Origin: JAAYUD01 sp036846645
GTDB taxonomy: Bacteria > Bacteroidota > Bacteroidia > Bacteroidales > Bacteroidaceae
Direction of reading: 5' to 3'
DNA: 7,229 nucleotides
NCBI GenBank assembly: GCA_036846645.1
Contig: DAIUBN010000148.1
Location: 1-7,229, forward strand
The first letter of the stretch is position 1; each line of letters starts with the position of its first letter. This document shows, in pieces, positions 6,052 through 7,229 of this stretch. A program made the position numbers and the translations under genes. The notes beneath the pieces were generated by a model. That model was not told where the DNA came from, ran no database searches, and saw only the letters and a list, made by a program, of their open reading frames with translations.

Positions 6052-6807
6052 ATGATAAAAGCTGCAAGAAAGATGTACCTATATTATATCTATCATAGCG
6101 GATTCGCTATAGAAGGAAAGCACTCTATTGTGATAATCGATTTTTGGGAAGACTCTGTCGATGCACTGCATGGCATTGTTCACGAAGAATTGTTGCGCCA
6201 TACCGACAAAAAGATTTACGTGCTATCTACTCATTTTCATCCCGACCATTTCAATCGAGAAATTTTAACGTGGAAAGATATCAATCCCGACATTACTTAC
6301 ATCTTGTCGAAAGATATCCTGAGACACAAAAGGGCAACTGCCGAAGATGGAACTTTCCTGAAAAAAGGCGATATCTATGATGATGGCACGCTGAAAATGA
6401 AAGCTTACGGTTCGACCGACTCGGGGGATTCGTTTCTCATCACGTTGGAAGGACATTCTTTCTTTCATGCCGGCGATCTCAACAACTGGCATTGGATAGA
6501 CGAATCAACACCACAAGAAATAAAAAAGGCTGAAGGCGACTTTCTCAGCGAACTAAAATATATACGAGCTGACATCGACAACGTTGATGTGACGATGTTT
6601 CCGGTAGACCGCCGTATTGGAACCGACTACTCAAAAGGAGCCAAACAATTTCTCGAAACGATAAAAAGTACTATCTTTGTACCAATGCACTTCAGTACCG
6701 ACTACGAAGGGGGCAATGCCTTCGAAGCAGAGGCACAAAGACAAGGCAGCAAATTTATCACAATTCATCATAGAGGTGAAAAGTTTGACTTGACCGATTT
6801 ATATTAA
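6052..6807 (+). CDS. MBL-fold metallo-hydrolase (COG2220/UlaG-like group)
   Basis: This 251-residue, probably cytoplasmic hydrolase has a complete metallo-beta-lactamase signature: HFHPDH at residues 61-66 (HxHxDH, two-metal site), FFHAGDLNNWHW at 137-148 with the metal-bridging Asp142, and PMHF with His213. The stretches STDSGDSF (121-128) and FPVDRRIG (183-190) are typical of small uncharacterised MBL proteins of Bacteroidota and Firmicutes. The substrate is unknown; phosphodiester or lactone bonds are family possibilities only. There is no signal peptide. The first beta strand starts at MYLYYIYHSGFAIE, so the ATG at 6073 (Met8, preceded by purine-rich AAGAAAG) may be the true start; 6052 is the longest option. 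It is followed after 18 nt by the DUF4468 gene, suggesting an operon, and is divergent from the 60-residue gene. Confidence 0.92.
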   Translation: MIKAARKMYLYYIYHSGFAIEGKHSIVIIDFWEDSVDALHGIVHEELLRHTDKKIYVLSTHFHPDHFNREILTWKDINPDITYILSKDILRHKRATAEDGTFLKKGDIYDDGTLKMKAYGSTDSGDSFLITLEGHSFFHAGDLNNWHWIDESTPQEIKKAEGDFLSELKYIRADIDNVDVTMFPVDRRIGTDYSKGAKQFLETIKSTIFVPMHFSTDYEGGNAFEAEAQRQGSKFITIHHRGEKFDLTDLY

Positions 6808-6825
6808 CAACATATATTCTATACA

Positions 6826-7229
6826 ATGAAAATAAAAAGTATTTTTACATGGTTACTATTGCTTGCCACAGTGCTTCCAATGACCATTAGCGCACAAAAG
6901 AAAGACGACTCCCGGTATATGGAAGGTGCCGTACCTGAAGTAGATGGTAGAGTGGTATTTTCTAAATCATTCGTAATAAATGGAATGAGCAAAAGCGAAA
7001 TTTATAATCGTATGCTCGACTACTTCACAGATCGACTGGCCAAAAATAACGATCCGCTAAGCCGCGTTGCCTATACCGATAAAGATAATGGTGAAATAGT
7101 AGGTTTGTCTAACGAATGGATTGTGTTCAGCCAAAGCGCTCTATCACTCGACCGCACCAAAGCTAAATTCCAGATAGCTGCATTCTGTAGTGACGGTAAC
7201 TGCAAGGTAGAAATTACAAAAATAAGCTT
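6826..7229 (+). CDS. Secreted DUF4468-domain protein, 3'-truncated by window edge
   Basis: The frame opens at ATG 6826, 18 nt after the MBL gene stop, and stays open to the window end (134 complete codons). It has a signal peptide, MKIKS plus a hydrophobic core and then TISA|QKK, with cleavage near residue 23. The mature part reads RYMEGAVPEVDGRVVFSKSF, then MSKSEIYNRMLDYFTDRL, RVAYTDKDNGEIVGL, ALSLDRTKAKFQIAAF and CSDGNCKVEITKI. This pattern fits DUF4468 (TBP-like fold) proteins common in Bacteroidales, which are envelope proteins of unknown function. Assignment is from remembered family pattern, not a search. The remaining C-terminal region cannot be assessed. Confidence 0.85.
   Translation, partial: MKIKSIFTWLLLLATVLPMTISAQKKDDSRYMEGAVPEVDGRVVFSKSFVINGMSKSEIYNRMLDYFTDRLAKNNDPLSRVAYTDKDNGEIVGLSNEWIVFSQSALSLDRTKAKFQIAAFCSDGNCKVEITKIS

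Noticed and set aside
7224..7229. AAGCTT at the window end, suggesting a HindIII clone boundary
   Set aside because: AAGCTT also occurs inside the window (near 2389 and 6400), so the edge does not mark a complete digest and says nothing biological.

Overview
The window looks like chromosomal DNA of a member of the order Bacteroidales. The evidence is a GLPGLI-family protein, a CarboxypepD_reg-like/outer-membrane-barrel protein, a DUF4468 protein, Bacteroidota-type promoter elements (TTTG, about 20 bp, TAnnTTTG), and mostly absent Shine-Dalgarno sequences. The genus cannot be fixed from the sequence.

Layout. (1) Positions 1-1259 (+) hold the 3' two thirds or so of a type I pullulanase-like GH13 protein. 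Its frame is intact, but several residues that are near-invariant in GH13 are changed. (2) Positions 1260-1826 contain no convincing gene. They hold short repeats (AAGACGTTT), a long imperfect inverted repeat and a -7 promoter element. (3) Positions 1827-5230 (+) form a two-gene unit with a 14-nt spacer: a secreted GLPGLI-family protein and an 851-residue outer-membrane TonB-receptor-like barrel, with no SusD-like partner. (4) A strong hairpin at 5328-5357 separates this unit from two tRNA genes on the minus strand, tRNA-Ser(GCT) then tRNA-Glu(CTC) in transcription order. They are driven by a near-perfect Bacteroidota promoter at 5567-5598. (5) A 60-residue single-TM protein lies on the minus strand at 5687-5869 and has an unusually good Shine-Dalgarno sequence. 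(6) Divergent from it on the plus strand is a metallo-beta-lactamase-fold hydrolase (6052-6807). It is followed after 18 nt by the start of a secreted DUF4468 protein that runs off the window.

Most of the window is ordinary Bacteroidales core or accessory sequence. The items most worth a second look are the pullulanase-like protein with an eroded catalytic site, the uncharacterised GLPGLI/outer-membrane-barrel pair with an inverted repeat against its promoter, and the tRNA-Glu(CTC), whose acceptor stem does not close at its inner two pairs. I found no CRISPR array, insertion sequence, phage gene or toxin-antitoxin pair.
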